Source: Choristoneura fumiferana (Eukaryota > Arthropoda > Insecta > Lepidoptera > Tortricidae). Taken from it: a DNA stretch of 64,000 nt. The stretch spans positions 3,123,692 through 3,187,691 of the forward strand of contig NC_133494.1 of the NCBI RefSeq assembly GCF_025370935.1, read 5' to 3'. The notes under the pieces are model-generated. The model made no database searches, was not told where the DNA came from, and saw only the letters and a list, made by a program, of their open reading frames with translations. The translations under genes were made by a program, and so were the position numbers. Below, piece after piece: positions 52,496 to 61,861 of this stretch (the first letter of the stretch is position 1; every line of letters starts with the position of its first letter).

Positions 52496-52905
52496 ATGAG
52501 GGCTATCGCGAATGAATTCGCCACTAGAGGCGCTAGTGTAGCGTGAGGTCTCCGAAATGTCAAATCTCATAGTTTTTGAGTGAGCTACGCGGGTTTATTT
52601 TAATAAGAAATTTTTGTGAATATTTTGTAATATCTGAATTTAATTATGGCAAATATGCGTTCCGGGCAATGAATGTATGTGTTTTGAGCCAATTTTGTCT
52701 TTCGGAAACCTTTGTCCTCCCTTTTTTCCCAACAAAACGGGACTATGGCATGCTCGATATTTTTTGTGGTACGGTTTTAAGGTGTATTAAATATGATTTT
52801 ATCTAAACTTTGTTTCACGCCCGTATTAACAGACTTTGAAAGCCATACTCAAAAACCTCACGCAACAGTGCGCCATCTAGTGAGACAAAAAACGATAGCC
52901 CTCAT
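52496..52905 (+). mobile_element. MITE family U, copy 4 (nested)
   Basis: ATGAGGGCTATCGCG to CGATAGCCCTCAT, internal order as in copies 1 and 2 with small deletions. The flanks ACGCA and TGCGC extend the symmetry. Confidence 0.87.
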
Positions 52906-52931
52906 TGCGCAGCTTGAGTAGACGCACGCAT

Positions 52932-53267
52932 GGGAACACCCAAATACTTAATCCAAAATGTTTTATTCCGAATTTGCTAATTCCGATTTTTAAAACTCCG
53001 ATTTTCACAATTCCTAAGACATATAATTCCGATTACTTAAAAACACAATACAAACATATCGATTTTTTTAATATCCGATTTTTAAAACTCCGAAGAATGA
53101 AAATCACAAAATGTTATTGGCCCGAAGTACAGTATTACGATTAACAATTTTCCGAAATGACATCGCTAATTCGGAAATATGACATTCGGCAAATAAACTT
53201 CGTGGTTTTAATAATCGGAATCTTCGACTTTCGGAATTTCGTTTTTCGTATTTATGTAGTGTACCCC
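52932..53267. mobile_element. ATTCCGA-rich element with exact 8-bp target duplication (nested)
   Basis: Flanked by GCACGCAT at 52924-52931 and 53268-53275. The ends GGGAACAC and GTGTACCCC are short imperfect inverted repeats. The left half has repeated ATTCCGATTTTT and AAAACTCCGA, the right half the mirrored TTCGGAAT and TCGGAAT. An 8-bp duplication suits hAT-like elements. A frame over 52905-53144 is low-complexity. Confidence 0.75.
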
Positions 53268-53448
53268 GCACGCATCAATAGCATGTGGACTGTGGAGCTA
53301 TGTGGACAAATGAATATGATTGGTGGATGTCAAACATATCCATAGCAACATAGAACATCTCTGGTGAAAAGGCACCCTAAGGGGTCAAAGACCTCAAAGT
53401 TTTTATTTATTAAAAAATACCGATACTCGTAGATAAGAAGTAAAATAG

Positions 53449-53600
53449 AATGCCCTGCCAGCGTCTGTGTTCCCTGATCGCTACAATCTGGTCGTCTTCA
53501 AATCTAGGGTGAAAGGGCATTTATTAGGCAAGTGTGATCTCTCTTAGTCCACAATTTAGCGCCAACAGGCGTGATTGCGGTCAAACGCTGGCCTTTTTAT
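53449..53600 (+). pseudogene. Jockey/CR1-like LINE C-terminus and 3' UTR
   Basis: From 53449 the frame reads 'NALPASVFPDRYNLVVFKSR' then 'VKGHLLGKCDLS' and stops at 53545-53547. This is the typical end of Jockey-like reverse-transcriptase proteins. The 3' UTR GCGTGATTGCGGTCAAACGC follows. It is 5' truncated just before 'NALP'. Confidence 0.75.
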
Positions 53601-53967
53601 ATTTTAAAGGAAAAAAATGAATCGAAAACTTATTACGTTATTTTGATTCTGTCTGTAAATTTACAGCTGAGAAATTGAGTTTTTTCTTTGTCTGTAGAAA
53701 ATAAGCGTAATTATGAATCGTAATTAACTACTGTTAATTAGTTCTAGTCTTGCCTAAACAGGCCTCGAGTCTAGTGCGGAGGCGACCAATAAATTAAAGG
53801 TATAATTATTTTATTTGTTATCTTTGATTAAAAGAACTGAAGATTTAAATATTAAACTTTATGGCAACGGACCAATGACTATCCTTGAATATTATTTGTA
53901 CTCAAGGGCAGTGGTGATTATTTCCCATCAGATGACCCGCTTGCTCGTTGGCCTCCCTCTCATAATA
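53601..53967. other. Unassigned stretch
   Basis: 53925-53965 (CATCAGATGACCCGCTTGCT, CGTTGGCC) resembles a poly(A) retroposon 3' end. Otherwise nothing. Confidence 0.4.
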
Positions 53968-54126
53968 AAAAGCGGCCAAGTGCGAGTCGGCCTCGACCAT
54001 GAAGGGTTCCTTAGCAGCAAGTAACATAATATAAAAGTTTCCTTTATGATTTATGACATATTAAAAAAAGCTACTTACTAGATCTCGTTCAAACCAATTT
54101 CGGTGGAAGTTTTGCATAGTAATGTA

Positions 54127-55400
54127 GGGGAAGGGGGGTGAAATCGGATAGCGGGTAAAAGCAGATAGCTTGCTATTTCACATTTCTGCTATCGCTGACT
54201 CGCTTAGATACGTTAGACAACACGGGCAGAGGCCGCTTAGTGTGCGTGCAAATGGCAGTCGGCGAAGTACGTCGTGTTGCGTTGCCGTTGAGAAAAAAAG
54301 TAAACAAAGGTTATTGATGTAATATTTCTACTTATTTCATCTCGTATCAAATCACTATCAGTTTAATAATATGCATGATAATGATTTAAGTCGAAATAGT
54401 GACTATTTGAGTAATAATTTATAATTTTATTTTTTAATTCGACCGTGAAACTATTGCGTTATTTTTTCCATTTGCAAAATCAAGGCCATTGGATAGAAGC
54501 AGACGGGGTGAAATCAGGTATCCGGTTTCCCCCCGTCATTTATTATATTACCAATTTAAAAATTCCTTAATATTTCCTTGTAACAGATGAGTTTAAAAAT
54601 GCCGCGAAATTACGTCAAGCATAGAAATGGTATGCGAGCAACAGGGATCATCATCTTTTACTGGTCAAACGCAGGATTCTGATCGATTAAACGACTCTAG
54701 CTAGGCACAAAACACCATCACCTCAGCCGTCTTGTTCTAAACATCAAGATGAATTTGTTGTCACACCAAAAGATATAATGTCCATTCCTCACACTGGAGA
54801 GAAATAGGAAGCCATCATCTTGCCGGGTTAAAACTGATATATTAACTGCGAGTCTTCTTACAAAACTAATTATACAGATTAAAACTAACCACAAACACCT
54901 TCACTCAAGGGAAACGGAAGAGGGAAAAAATCAAAAGCTTTTAAAAATACACACAATCAGAAACATAAAGAGAATGTAAATGAGGATGATACTGAATGTC
55001 TTATTTGTGATGAAACATATATTCGTACAAAATATACGGATGCCTGGATTCAATGTACGGTTTGTCTGAAATGTGCCCACGAAGGTTGCACCGGGTGTAC
55101 TTCACAAGAATTATTGTTTTTCGTATGTGTTGACTGTAAATAATTAGCATCTGTTTTCACCCCACCATTAAAATTATGGTATCTGGTTATACCCTTACAC
55201 AAGGGGTGATATCGGATTTACTAAATTTAAGCAAATGTTGATTGATCTCTTAAGTAATAACTTGATCGCGATAAGTTCGTGCCAAATGATAGTCAATTAC
55301 TAGTTGACTTTGATATTAGATATTATTGAAATATATCTTAGTGTTATAATTAATTATGCTTCTTTTTTCTTAACTATCCGGTGTTACCCCCTCCTCCCCT
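54127..55400 (+). mobile_element. Pogo-like (Tc1/mariner superfamily) transposon, internally deleted
   Basis: The ends GGGGAAGGGGGGTGAAATCG and its imperfect mirror at 55378-55400 lie between TA dinucleotides (54125-54126 and 55401-55402). GGGGTGAAATC-type motifs recur inside at 54135, 54505 and 55204, as subterminal repeats. It encodes remnants of a pogo-like transposase (next feature) without the catalytic DDE core. It could move only with enzyme from elsewhere. Confidence 0.85.
54587..55143 (+). pseudogene. Remnant of pogo-like transposase: N-terminal start joined to C-terminal PHD-type zinc finger
   Basis: ATG at 54587 follows a splice-acceptor-like TTCCTTGTAACAG and reads 'MSLKMPRNYVKHRN'; 'MPRNYV' is typical of the start of pogo-like and CENP-B-like proteins. 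Soon the frame breaks. Fragments 'FVVTPKDIMSIPHTGEK' (54749-54807) and 'TDILTAS' (after a frameshift) resemble the region after the DDE domain. 54982-55143 encodes a 53-residue end: 'ECLICDETY', 'WIQCTVCLKCAHEGC' and 'VCVDCK' then stop. The spacing C-x2-C, C-x2-C, H-x2-C, C-x2-C fits a C4HC3 (PHD) finger, as seen in lepidopteran pogo proteins. The DNA-binding helix-turn-helix and DDE parts are gone. Confidence 0.75.
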
Positions 55401-55744
55401 ACATCATTTATATTTTTTAGTTTTATCATTCTCTTATTTTAGGTTACAGTTACCTACATATTAGAAACTTCAATATCATTTTTGAAGACTTATCCATAGA
55501 TACCCCACACGTATGGGTTTGATGAAAAAAATTGAGTTTCAGTTCTAAGTATTTTTTGTCTTTTTTTCTATTTGTGTGTAAAATCTTAATGCGTTTGTAG
55601 AATACATCTACTTACTAAGTTTCAACAGTATAGTTCTTATAGTTTCGGAAAAAAGTGACTGTGACATACGGACGGACGGACAGACAGACATGACGAATCC
55701 ATAAGGGTTCCGTTTTTTGCCATTTGGCTACGGAACCCTAAAAA

Positions 55745-56044
55745 CTGTTCAAGCTTTCTTCTGCGAACACTGAACAACTCCAAAGCGCCTAATCCATTCT
55801 TGTATAAATAGACTACTTTCGTTCGCTGTATAAAATGTCAGATCACATGAGCGATTGGGATGAGGTAAAAAAGTTTTCAGTATGATAAATCATGATTTTA
55901 TGGAATATGCCTTAACAAAAATAACCGTCCAATGCTCACTCATATTTCTTTGGACTACGAGTAAGCATTGAGACAGTTATAATATTTGTCGTATAACGGC
56001 TTTTGCTGTTGAAATTCTTGGGCCGTAGGGGCCTTGAAGCTCTA
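55745..56044. other. Unassigned
   Basis: Lies between the two inverted family H copies. Weak internal mirror: CAATGCTCACTCATA at 55931 and GAGTAAGCATTGAG near 55960. Confidence 0.4.
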
Positions 56045-56248
56045 AAACTTTTTTAGGGTTCCGTAGCCAACTAAAAAAAATATATGATGTACATTACCAT
56101 GCAAACTTCCACCGAAAATTGGTTTGAACGAGATCTAGTAAGTAGTTTTTTTTTTTAATAAGTACGTTATAAATCGTAAAGTAATATTATGTTACTTGCT
56201 GCTACGGAACCCTTCATGGACGAGTCCGACTCGCCCTTGACCGCTTTT
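56045..56248 (-). repeat. Family H, inverted and internally deleted, with intact TA site
   Basis: GGGTTCCGTAGCCAAC, then TATATGATGTACATTACCAT (the uninterrupted target), CTAGTAAGTAGTTTTTTTT, and GAGTCCGACTCGCCCTTGAC at the end. Compared with 53968-55744 it lacks the GGACAGACAGAC half. Confidence 0.8.
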
Positions 56249-56398
56249 CTAAAGAAACTTGTCAATTCCAAATGTGACCATAGGGCTGGGGTCTTTCCTC
56301 GGTCAACGTATGGAAACGCAGCCAGCCTTATGGCGCCCGGCGCATTAGCTGATATTTATAAATATAGGTTTTAAGCTTAGAAAGAATAAGATAGTTTT

Positions 56399-56540
56399 AC
56401 CCCTTGTTTCTCCATCCATTGATTAAATTTATCTAACGGATAAATGTGATGCCGTCTCTGTTTGTTTTGTTAGAATAGACGGAGACGGCATCACATTTAT
56501 CAGTCAAATAAAATTAATCAATGGGTGGTGAAACAGCCCC
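56399..56540. mobile_element. Palindromic MITE family P, copy 4
   Basis: TGTTTCTCCATCCATTGATT at the left is mirrored by TCAATGGGTGGTGAAACA. The outer left bases are altered (CCCCTTG). Confidence 0.82.
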
Positions 56541-57654
56541 TTAGTTTACTTTTTTCAGTTGGCTGCCATGACCATTAGTGGTGAGATCAAAGCCCACACT
56601 TACCCGACTTCAAAAAACAGAAGGTTCTCAGTTTGACCTGTCATGTCTATGTTTGTCCGCAATCATTTCAGTGTATTGTTTTTAGGGTTTATTAGTCAGT
56701 TTATTAGTATATCAGTCAGTAATTGGGCGATGTCGCTAAATTTGTAATATGGGCGTAAAGTTTGAAGTAAGTACCCTAACCTCCTGCCTACCAAAGGTAC
56801 TTTTTTGGAATAATTTTCTGAAACTTTCAAATTATATTGCTTAGAGCTTAAGATGTTCAGGATACAAATCATTACTCTTCCTTAGGCTTTGCCGTAGTCG
56901 AGTAAATAGAGTAAAAATCTCCGGCTTTTCCTACTAGTTTTTCACTATATACTTTACAAAGGCCATCAGTGTCCAATTATAATTATTTCTTATGTCCTTC
57001 CCAAAGGAAGGATGTAGGCACGAGGCTAAAGTGGGCAGCCAACGTGTTAAATAAAAAAAAAATCTTTATTTCAGACCGTCAAGATCCATAGTATGCATAG
57101 TATGTTAAATGCTTGAAGCCGCTGACAAAGGCTGTGCTTTTTAATAAAAATAATAATAATAATTTATTTTATTCAGGTATAGCTTTTATAAATCTGTGAT
57201 CTACTTGTTTTTTTTTGGCTATTTTTAACGTAACTTTAAGCTATATATATAATACAAGGAAGTGCGACAGTAAACCTCATTAATTTGCTAACATCATTTC
57301 CGCCTACACCCGTACAAATAAACCGAAAGTCAACGCTTATTTATAAGATAAGAGCAAACATGAGATGTTGACAAAACCGGTGCAGATCTTAATAGGCAAT
57401 GTTTTTGCGGCACAGGACCACAGGACCGCCATTTGCGTCGAGGTTGACGAGCATTTGTACAATCTTGATTGTCGTGGGAGTCGAGAAGGGCCTTCGTACG
57501 CTAGAAGTGTAATGACTCGACCAGATCAACACCGATCCAAAAATAAAATGAACGTGAGAAGCGTAACTGTGGTGTGTTACTTTGCGGCCCACAATCTGCC
57601 GAAGTGCGTAGGTACAAGAGCTATAATCTAAATTATTATTAGCCTATTTGGTCT
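56541..57654. other. Long unassigned stretch
   Basis: 1.1 kb. An 88-residue frame at 57365-57631 is overlapped by a frame on the other strand and shows no family. Nothing else recognised. Confidence 0.4.
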
Positions 57655-57662
57655 TACTAAAT

Positions 57663-58183
57663 CAGGGTTTCTCAAAGTGGGGTACGCGAACCCTAGGGGT
57701 TCGCTATTCGACGGTAGGGGGTTCGCGACAAGGTTTACTTGATGGTGACTGCAAGACTGGCAAGATGATTAAGATTGGTTTTTGGAGTCTTTTTGTATTT
57801 TTTATTTCAACTCCAAAGTTCCTCCTCCTCCTCCTCCTCCTCCTCCGCTCCCCTCTCGCTCTCTCTCGCTCCTTTTTGTTTTTCCTTTTTGTAATAAAGA
57901 GTATAAACAAACAAACAAACAAACAAACAAAGTTACTTATTTTTGTTGTTGTTTGTTTCAGTGTGTATTTTCGTTGGCAAGATGATTCTTACTTATACTT
58001 GTTACTAAATTGAAATAAATAATACACATTATATTATGATGACAATTGAAATATAAATAAACTTAGTTTCTCCAACAGCCAATTTTTTACTATCTTTGGG
58101 GGGGGGGGGAGTTGGGGTAGGGGTTCGCTGTCGTCTAGAAACTATAACAGGGGTACGAGGAGCCATAAGTTTGAGAAACCCTG
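57663..58183. mobile_element. Non-autonomous hAT-like element with 8-bp target duplication
   Basis: Perfect 14-bp TIRs CAGGGTTTCTCAAA and TTTGAGAAACCCTG, flanked by TACTAAAT at 57655-57662 and 58184-58191. Motifs of the GGGGTTCGC kind recur near both ends (57697, 58122). Inside are (TCC)n at 57821-57846, (CAAA)n at 57907-57931 and a G-run at 58099-58110. The basic and proline-rich frames here are readings of these microsatellites. Confidence 0.88.
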
Positions 58184-58191
58184 TACTAAAT

Positions 58192-59173
58192 GAATTTAAT
58201 CAAAAAATCAAATAACCGACTGTCTTAAAAAATTATAAGAAAAAAACGAGTCTAAAACTCTAACTCTAGGTCTAAATCACTGTTGAGTAACAAAGTTCAA
58301 CAGTAGCTAGGGACTCATTTAAAATCGCGGCCGGTTCAAAAATAATCTTAAACTAATCTAAGACTTAGATCACACATCATCAAATCAAGGTTTGATTCCC
58401 GAACTGACTAGGGCAGAAGTACCGTTTGTGGCCACTGTAAAGTTAAAGTGAGTAAAATTTTTCCATGTCAAAGTTTTTATGACGTTCACATAAGATTGAT
58501 TTTTAACTTGGCCTGTGTTAAAACTTTTTTCACTACATCGATACCGTTTAATGCCATTTATTGTTTAAATATACGTTTGAAATAAAATCATAGTGTAATT
58601 AAACATTACAACCTTTATTTGTTTCAGTATAAACTTTTGAAAACTCAGTAAACATATTGTTTTAATAATAAAACTTTTTATATAGAACTTCAATACAAAT
58701 ATCAAGCTCCAGATTTCATAATGCATTGCATACGTTGCGTACGTGGGATAAGTCTGTCCCTAGCTTTACTCATCGAAATGAGCCACCCGGTTATTATATA
58801 TTGTTTTCCGTGTGCATCTTTTTGTTCTGATTTCAATTCTACGATTTAAATTCCACTTTAATATTGAGATTTTGAGTAAAGGAGTTTAGAGTTTATGACA
58901 TAAGTACCTTATCATTTGACATTTGACATACCTTATAGCTATAGGTACCTTAGCATTTATTTATTTATTTATTTAGGTTTGCCAACAGGTAACATACCGT
59001 AAAACATGCAGTACAAACATAGGTATTACAATTGGAAGAGTATTTACCCAATTCCAGGCAAACACAGCATGCAGTTTAAACGTAAGCAGATCGCTTATTA
59101 ATGCTGACTTATACTTAACTTATTATATACTTATTTATGATAAATTAATATTGTGTTACAGTGTATGATAACC
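58192..59173. other. Unassigned stretch
   Basis: 58398-58432 (AGGTTTGATTCCCGAACTGA, CTAGGGCAG) may be a SINE-A B-box remnant. (TTTA)n at 58957-58972. Nothing else. Confidence 0.4.
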
Positions 59174-59176
59174 CTA

Positions 59177-59497
59177 TGCCGTGGCCTCGGCAGTCACACT
59201 CAACATAAATGCTTTAACGAGTCTTAACAGTTGTGTAGGATTAAAAAAAATAGTTTTAACGTGGGACTCATCATACCACATATTCTCGATGGAGGCGGTT
59301 TTAACATTATTATGTTTATCTAATTCTACTACGACATATATAATCCGTGTAGACGTTTTATATTCCGCCTTCGGAAGGATAAGTACTAGGATCTCCTGTA
59401 TTTGCTGAGCTCGTGTGGGTATACAAGTTTGTATTATTAAATTTACATATGAAACTCGTGTGCCTAATTTTCTCATTTTTTTTAGATCTGGGTACAT
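59177..59497 (-). CDS. Unidentified open reading frame, possible terminal exon or decayed gene
   Basis: The 107-residue minus-strand frame ends 'LRLVKAFMLSVTAEATA'. From residue about 25 on the composition is protein-like (for example 'IPTRAQQIQEILVLILPKAE' and 'NMWYDESHVKTIFFNPTQLL'), with charged and aromatic residues and no low complexity. The first 25 residues are less convincing, and an acceptor-like CTCAG lies at residues about 30-32, so it could be a last exon. I do not recognise any domain. No neighbouring exon was found and the ORF lies among repeats, so chance remains possible. Confidence 0.3.
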
Positions 59498-59577
59498 CGT
59501 GTGTACTTGTTATGTTACGGGGTTACGAGTATTTCTGGTATCTATCTAAAAGGACCGGCAGCTATCTCTCTCAGCAA

Positions 59578-59628
59578 TTTTTTTTTATTCGACTGGATGG
59601 CAAACGAGCATGTGGGTCTCCTGAAATT
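59578..59628 (-). mobile_element. Very short 5'-truncated poly(A) retroposon (PAR)
   Basis: TTTTTTTATTCGACTGGATG, GCAAACGAGCATGTGGGTCT then loses similarity at TGAAATTAGG. Confidence 0.75.
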
Positions 59629-59754
59629 AGGATCGCTTTTTAACGAGGAAATACTGCCAGCCTTTTGGGCATAATTTCACCGGGGTTATTTCTAGATTTC
59701 ATTTGGTTTTAAGCTACTTTTTATTTTCAAATGTTTTAGTTAAATATATTCCGA

Positions 59755-60005
59755 CAAAGAAGGAAAGTGGCTGACGTTGCTCAGAGAATTAGTTCGCTGA
59801 AGTGACCGATGAACGGTGGAGTAGACGCACGGACGGGAAAACGTAGTGTAGGGCGTCCTGAGGCACGGTGGACGGACGACCTTAAGAGGGTCGCTGGCGG
59901 CGGATGGATGCGAGGGGCTCAAGACAGAGTGTTGTGTTGTGGCGCGCCATGGAAGAGGCCTATGTCCAGCAGTGGACTGCTGTAGGCTGATGATGATGAT
60001 GATGA
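59755..60005 (+). mobile_element. RTE-type LINE 3' fragment
   Basis: 'VADVAQRISSLK'-like start at 59770, then 'RSVGRPEARWTDDLKRVAGG' and 'EEAYVQQWTAVG' in broken frame, ending in (GATGAT)n. Confidence 0.78.
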
Positions 60006-60049
60006 AATAAATTTGAAAAATAAATGTTTTACCCGCGGTTATTTATTTA

Positions 60050-60275
60050 TTTATTTTATTCGACTGGATGGCAAACGAGCAAGTGGGTCTCCTGATGGTA
60101 AGAGATCACCACCGCCCAAAACATCAGCAACACTGGTATTGCAGATGCGTTGCCAACCTTAAGGCATAAGATGGGATACCTCAAGTGCCAGTAATTTCAC
60201 CGGCTGTCTTACTCTCCACGCCGAAACACAACAGTGCAAGCACTGCTGCTTCACGGCAGGATTAGCGAGCAACAT
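60050..60275 (-). mobile_element. Poly(A) retroposon (PAR), 5' truncated
   Basis: Reverse copy from TTTATTCGACTGGATGGCAA to GGCAGGATTAGCGAGCAA, where similarity stops before the GTGGTAGCAATCC part. Confidence 0.85.
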
Positions 60276-60460
60276 CGAGGGGTTTCGGAAGCAACGGTTT
60301 TTACTAAATTCCTTTGGGAATCCCATTACACTCTCATTGACGTTGCCCAGAGGACATCCGTGACAAGTTTCATGTTATTCAGCAGATAAGATTTTGAGAT
60401 TTCCAACACCAAGAACCTACTTCACCACTCAACGATAAATTTAATATGACAGGTGAATGT
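60276..60460. other. Unassigned
   Basis: Nothing recognised. Confidence 0.4.
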
Positions 60461-60825
60461 GAAAATACAAACTGATATATAGATGCATAGAAAAATCAGA
60501 AAAATAAGAACAGCGCTGGGAATCGCACCCAGGTCCTCGGCATTCCGTGTCACGTGCTATACCACTACACCACCACTGGACAGTGATACAGACACGAATT
60601 TCTCCTATGCACCACATATCTCAGCTTGTTTGTTTTGTTTGTGTTGTTAGAAAACAAACAAGCTGAGATATGTGGTGCATAAGAGAAATTCGTGTCTGTA
60701 TCACTCTCCAGTGGTGGTGTAGTGGTATAACACGTGGCACGGAATGCCGAAGACCTGGGTTCGATTCCCAGCGCTGTCTAATTTTTCTAGTTTTTCTATG
60801 CATCTATATTTCAGTTTGTATTTTC
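60461..60825. mobile_element. Inverted dimer of a tRNA-derived SINE (SINE-C), near-perfect palindrome
   Basis: 60461-60636 and 60651-60825 are reverse complements, with a 14-base loop (TGTTTGTGTTGTTA-like). Each arm carries a tRNA-like head: in the right arm GTGTAGTGGTATAACACG (A box zone) at 60717 and the T-arm stem-loop CTGGGTTCGATTCCCAG at 60756-60772. The left arm has the same on the minus strand (about 60511-60577) with one change in the B box (GGTGCGATTCC). The two pol III promoters point away from the centre. Confidence 0.9.
60710..60778 (+). ncRNA. tRNA-like head of the right arm of SINE-C
   Basis: It has a normal T arm (5-bp stem, 7-base loop), A box zone GTGTAGTGGTATAACACG, and B box GGTTCGATTCC at 60758-60768. 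The anticodon stem is short (GGCA/TGCC with a 5-base loop) and no paired acceptor stem is found, so it is a SINE promoter and not a functional tRNA gene. Confidence 0.7.
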
Positions 60826-60883
60826 GATATGGGTCTTACGGGATGACCGTAAAAGTAACGAAAAATTTGGAATTAAAATAAAG

Positions 60884-61718
60884 GGATTATACGATGGACA
60901 ACACAAACGCGATTCTTCCTATTCGTGATTCCCATACAATATGGATTCCACACAACTGCAGTTTACTCCATTCGTAATTCTACACAGTCTATATTTTGAC
61001 ACAATCGGAATTCTTCCTATTCGCTATTCTACACAAAATGAGTTTATCGCAACTGCAGTTTACTCCATTCGTGATTCTACACAGTCGATATTTTACCGCA
61101 CTCGGGATTCTCCCTATTCGTAATTCGGTACCGTATGGGTTCAACGCAACCGTAGTTTACTCCACTCGTAATTAGACACAGCTATTTTCAAACAATGATA
61201 GCATTTTATTCTGTACAATATTATTTCAATTTACTTTATTAGAAAAAGAGTTCCGCTAATATTACCTATAAGTTATAAATCATTATGTAATATTTCGATG
61301 AATAGATTGAGCACTTACCATTTTAAGTATCTAGACATGCAAACTTATTGGTTGAAGCACTTAGATAAGATTATTAGAAACTATTTTGAATTTTATATGA
61401 CAGAAGATGTCTTACGTCTTCTTACTATTAAGAATCACATGAGTAAACTACGGTTGCGTTGAACCCATACGGTACCGAATTACGAATAGGAGAATCCCGA
61501 GTGCGGTAAAATATCGACTGTGTAGAATCACGAATGGAGTAAACTGCAGTTGCGATAAACTCATTTGTGTAGAATAGCGAATAGGAAGAATTCCGATTGT
61601 GTCAAAAATATAGACTGTGTAGAATTACGAATGGAGTAAACTGCAGTTGTGTGGAATCCATATTGTATGGGAATCACGAATAGGAAGAATCGCGTTTGTG
61701 TTGTCCATCGTATAATCC
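60884..61718. mobile_element. Foldback element FB2 with tandemly repeated arms
   Basis: 60884-61163 and 61441-61718 are reverse complements (ends GGATTATACGATGGAC and its complement). Each arm holds three diverged tandem units of about 97 bp. In the left arm they start at 60911, 61009 and 61106, each with TTC-TCCCTATTCG-like and AACTGCAGTTTACTCCATTC-like blocks. The 277-bp spacer (61164-61440) is AT-rich without a coding frame. Flanks AAATAAAG and AAATAAAA may be a target duplication. Confidence 0.88.
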
Positions 61719-61754
61719 AAATAAAACATACAAAAAGATTCCAAAAAACCAATC

Positions 61755-61861
61755 TTTAGGTAAATGTGATGCCATATCTCTGTTAATTCGGAAGACAAAC
61801 AGAGACGGCATCACAGATATCATCTGTCACATACAATTTGTCAATGAGTGGTACTGGCCCT
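61755..61861. mobile_element. Palindromic MITE family P, copy 5 (decayed)
   Basis: AAATGTGATGCCATATCTCT, CAGAGACGGCATCACAGAT and TTGTCAATGAGTGGTACTGG match family P with many changes and a lost left end. Confidence 0.65.

Larger units (their letters stand above)
52309..53378. mobile_element. TIR element carrying two other nested elements
   Basis: AGGGTGCCTTTCCACCAGAG and ATGTGCTATG at 52309-52338 are mirrored by CATAGAACATCTCTGGTGAA and AAGGCACCCT at 53349-53378. Inside are MITE U (52496-52905) and an element with an 8-bp duplication (52932-53267). Without these the host would be about 320 bp. It has no coding frame. Confidence 0.75.
53968..55744 (+). repeat. Family H dispersed repeat, split by a pogo-like transposon
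   Basis: Left part 53968-54126: AAAGCGGCCAAGTGCGAGTC, CATGAAGGGTTCCTTAGCAG and CTAGATCTCGTTCAAACC. Right part 55401-55744: a GACGGACGGACAGACAGAC tract, ATAAGGGTTCCGTTTTTTGC and GGCTACGGAACCCTAAAA. The split falls in the TA of GTAATGTACATCAT. The neighbouring copy at 56045-56248 keeps this site intact. Confidence 0.85.

Noticed and set aside
57648..58013. Leucine- and arginine/proline-rich frames on both strands
   Set aside because: They are readings of (TCC)n and (CAAA)n microsatellites in the hAT-like element.
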